Assembly: GCF_027667425.1 (NCBI RefSeq)
Contig: NZ_JAQEGR010000009.1
Location: 119,054-183,053 of the forward strand
Length of the DNA stretch: 64,000 nt
DNA from: Fusicatenibacter saccharivorans
GTDB taxonomy: Bacteria > Bacillota > Clostridia > Lachnospirales > Lachnospiraceae
Direction: 5' to 3'
Shown here: positions 62,315-64,000 of the stretch, piece after piece
Numbering within the stretch: the first letter of the stretch is position 1
How the letters are laid out: each line of letters starts with the position of its first letter
Notes under the pieces: generated by a model
The model's input: the letters and a program-made list of their open reading frames with translations, nothing else
The model's database searches: none
Told to the model about the DNA's origin: nothing
Made by a program: the position numbers and the translations under genes

Positions 62315-63433
62315 ATGGCAAACAAAGCATATAAATTCAGAATATACCCCGACGATGTGCAGAAAGTTTTGTTTGCCAGAACGTTCGGCTGTGTCCGAAT
62401 GGTGTACAACCATTGGCTTGCCAGAAAAATCAGGCAGTATGAGGAGGACAAAACCGCGGTAACTTACACGGTTTGTGCAAAAGAAATGGCTGAAATGAAG
62501 AAAACAGAAGCATACGCATTTTTGAGGGAAGTAGACAGTGTCGCATTACAACAATCGCTTCGGCATCTTGATACGGCATTTCAGAATTTTTTCAAACAGC
62601 CGAAGACAGGTTTTCCAAAGTTTAAATCTAAAAAACAGAATAAAAAGAGCTATTCAACGATCTGTATCAACGGAAACATTGCCATATTGAATGGATATTT
62701 GAAATTGCCGAAAGCCGGCCAAGTCCGGTTAAAACAACACAGAGCTGTTCCGAAAGAATACAAATTAAAATCTGTAACAGTAAGCCAGACACCAGGCGGA
62801 AAATATTATGCAAGTATTCTTTTTGAGTATGAAAATCAAGTACAGGAAAAAGAGATGCAGAGTTTTCTGGGGTTAGATTTTTCCATGCATGAATTATATC
62901 GTGACAGCAACGGGAATGAACCTGCATATCCGAAGTATTACAGGAATGTAGAGGAAAAATTAGTGAGGGAGCAGCGCAGACTTTCCAAAATGCAGAAAGG
63001 TTCGAACAACCGTAGCAAGCAGAGAATCAAGGTGGCAAAACTCCACGAAAAGGTTTCCAGTCAACGAAAGGATTTTCTGCATAAGCTGTCAAGGCAGCTA
63101 GCAAATGCTTATGATTGTGTATGTATAGAATCCCTAGATATGAAAGCAATGTCACAGATGCTGAACTTTGGAAAATCTGTTTCAGATAACGGGTGGGGAA
63201 TGTTCACAGGGTTCTTGAAATACAAACTTGAGGAACAGGGTAAAAAACTTGTGAAGGTGGACAAATTTTTCGCCAGCAGTCAGATTTGTTCAGTTTGTGG
63301 TTACAGGAACGCAGAGACAAGAAAACTTGCGGTCAGAGAGTGGGATTGTCCGCAGTGCGGAACCCATCACGACAGAGATGTAAATGCGGCTGTTAATATC
63401 AGAAATGAGGGAATGCGGCTGGTAGTGGCATGA
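62315..63433 (+). CDS. tnpB: RNA-guided nuclease TnpB
   Basis: The 372-residue protein has an N-terminal OrfB/helix-turn-helix part (ARTFGCVRMVYNHWLARK) and the RuvC-like catalytic residues: Asp in FLGLDFSM, Glu in VCIESLDM and Asp in HDRDVNAAVN. A four-Cys zinc finger CSVCGY...CPQCG lies before the last one. All three acidic residues are present, so nuclease activity is expected. ATG at 62315 follows AAAGGAAG. Confidence 0.93.
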   Translation: MANKAYKFRIYPDDVQKVLFARTFGCVRMVYNHWLARKIRQYEEDKTAVTYTVCAKEMAEMKKTEAYAFLREVDSVALQQSLRHLDTAFQNFFKQPKTGFPKFKSKKQNKKSYSTICINGNIAILNGYLKLPKAGQVRLKQHRAVPKEYKLKSVTVSQTPGGKYYASILFEYENQVQEKEMQSFLGLDFSMHELYRDSNGNEPAYPKYYRNVEEKLVREQRRLSKMQKGSNNRSKQRIKVAKLHEKVSSQRKDFLHKLSRQLANAYDCVCIESLDMKAMSQMLNFGKSVSDNGWGMFTGFLKYKLEEQGKKLVKVDKFFASSQICSVCGYRNAETRKLAVREWDCPQCGTHHDRDVNAAVNIRNEGMRLVVA

Positions 63434-63570
63434 CCGTAACGTAATATAATAAAACCGTGGGACACACGGGGATAGCTCGCCTATGCTTAGCACATTGGTG
63501 CTATCGAACGAGAACCAAACCTACCGAGGTTAGGGAAGCCCCCACCTCTACAGGTGGTGGAGGATGTCAC
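63390..63570 (+). ncRNA. Predicted omega-RNA (TnpB guide scaffold)
   Basis: In this family the guide RNA scaffold is formed by the tnpB 3' end and the IS right end. The interval after the tnpB stop contains several small stems (AACCT/AGGTT near 63520; CCACCT/AGGTGG at 63542-63557) and ends at GTCAC. The guide would begin at about 63571. Start coordinate is approximate; position is inferred from family knowledge. Confidence 0.5.
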
Positions 63571-63712
63571 AGAAAGTGTTTTCTGTTGATTTTTTGCATT
63601 TAACAAGTAGTTAGATAAAAGAATGAATATACAGAATTAACTATATTTTTCTAAAAATAAGAAAATTCGAAAAAAGGTGTTGACTTTTGCTTTGGGCGGT
63701 GTTATTATAACT

Positions 63713-63722
63713 NNNNNNNNNN
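63713..63722. other. Assembly gap (10 N)
   Basis: Ten N separate two identical 34-bp segments (63679-63712 and 63723-63756), which suggests an unmerged contig overlap rather than missing sequence. Confidence 0.95.
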
Positions 63723-63723
63723 G

Positions 63724-63752
63724 TTGACTTTTGCTTTGGGCGGTGTTATTAT
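63724..63752 (+). promoter_or_regulatory. rRNA-type promoter P1
   Basis: TTGACT (63724-63729) and TATTAT (63747-63752), 17-nt spacer; the same box also lies left of the gap at 63680-63708. Confidence 0.6.
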
Positions 63753-63872
63753 AACTAAGCTGTCAGCGAGAGCTACAGTGAATGAGTTCTTTTGAAACAG
63801 AAAAACCTAGTTCGGAGCCGGGTGGCTGCCGCGGGTTACAAGAACTGCTTCAAAAAAACTTGAAAAAAGTTC

Positions 63873-63901
63873 TTGACAAAAGCAAATGAGTTTGATAAAA
63901 T
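63873..63901 (+). promoter_or_regulatory. rRNA-type promoter P2
   Basis: TTGACA (63873-63878) and TAAAAT (63896-63901), 17-nt spacer, preceded by AAAAAAGTTC. Confidence 0.8.
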
Positions 63902-63970
63902 AAACGAGTTGCTGATCGAGAGAACAGCAGAGAAGTTCGAAAGAACTTCAAAAAATAAATAAAAAAGTTC

Positions 63971-63999
63971 TTGACAAACGAAAAGTTCTGTGATAAAAT
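63971..63999 (+). promoter_or_regulatory. rRNA-type promoter P3
   Basis: TTGACA (63971-63976) and TAAAAT (63994-63999), 17-nt spacer, preceded by AAAAAAGTTC as in P2. Repeated strong promoters 98 bp apart typically precede a 16S rRNA gene, which would lie beyond the right edge. Confidence 0.8.
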
Positions 64000-64000
64000 A

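Larger units (their letters stand above)
61770..63570 (+). mobile_element. IS200/IS605-family insertion sequence
   Basis: The element contains tnpA and tnpB in the same direction. A left sub-terminal hairpin CTCCGACCT/AGGTGGGAG (61788-61808) and a right one CCACCT/AGGTGG (63542-63557) resemble each other, as TnpA recognition hairpins do. The edges are estimates: TTTAT just before 61770 could be the target motif, and GTCAC at 63566-63570 the right cleavage site. Both genes are intact, so the element may be active. Confidence 0.85.

Noticed and set aside
1..64000. CRISPR arrays, prophage genes, integrases, toxin-antitoxin pairs
   Set aside because: No regularly spaced repeats and no recognisable phage or TA genes were seen; the only mobile genes are tnpA and tnpB.

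Overview
The window reads as chromosomal DNA of a Gram-positive, fermentative member of the Clostridia, most likely Lachnospiraceae (Blautia/Dorea-like; genus not proven). The support is the gene order pta-ackA-DUF177-rpmF / plsX-acpP-rnc-smc-ftsY, the dgt-dnaG-rpoD-trmK block, Firmicutes-type RBSs (AGGAGG-like), near-consensus sigma-A promoters with mostly 17-nt spacers, and lineage-typical families (DUF4317, DUF3793, DUF6110, FeoB-associated Cys-rich protein). A run of 10 N near the right end shows a draft assembly.

Layout. 0-3.6 kb: a left-truncated hybrid histidine kinase followed by decayed pieces of related sensor genes. 3.6-8.2 kb: tmcAL (minus strand), phosphotransacetylase and acetate kinase (acetate/ATP formation), DUF177 and ribosomal protein L32. 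8.3-16 kb: a cell-wall-binding lipoprotein, then phospholipid start (plsX, acpP), RNase III, Smc and FtsY. 16-24 kb: threonine deaminase, a tandem pair of tRNA-Leu(AAG), dgt, dnaG, rpoD, trmK and a TGS/uridine-kinase-like protein. 24.4-27.7 kb: RNase P RNA, maf, and an M3 oligopeptidase fused to a GNAT domain. 27.8-35.8 kb: an iron/metal region with two feoA, feoB, a FeoB-associated Cys-rich peptide, a non-canonical Fur-like regulator, DUF6110 plus an unusual P1B-type ATPase, and a DUF2325-DUF3793-flavodoxin group. Three copies of GTTAG-N6-CTAAC tie feoAA, feoB and the DUF2325 group together as a probable metal-responsive regulon.

35.9-42.1 kb: DUF4317 (minus), an AT-rich AI-2E-family membrane protein lying between imperfect ~60-bp direct repeats, and nadABC. 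42.2-47.5 kb: an SdpR/SdpI-like pair, an MFS transporter, pyrBI (minus) with a structured leader, and pheA. 47.5-59.8 kb: an AAA ATPase (DUF815), then a phosphorus-flavoured block: ppx with an HD domain, ppk, a ugp-like sugar/glycerol-phosphate ABC importer, glycerophosphodiesterase and a HAD phosphatase. 60-61.6 kb: an ABC-F protein. 61.8-63.6 kb: an intact IS200/IS605 element (tnpA, tnpB, predicted omega-RNA). 63.6-64 kb: strong tandem promoters of the kind that precede an rRNA operon, which would start beyond the window.

The least explained structures are two 161-nt dispersed repeats (57.9 and 61.6 kb) whose hairpin arms differ by compensatory changes, a ~200-nt near-perfect inverted repeat after ppk flanked by an 8-bp direct repeat, and a 33-bp palindrome shared by the acpP-rnc and pyrB leaders.
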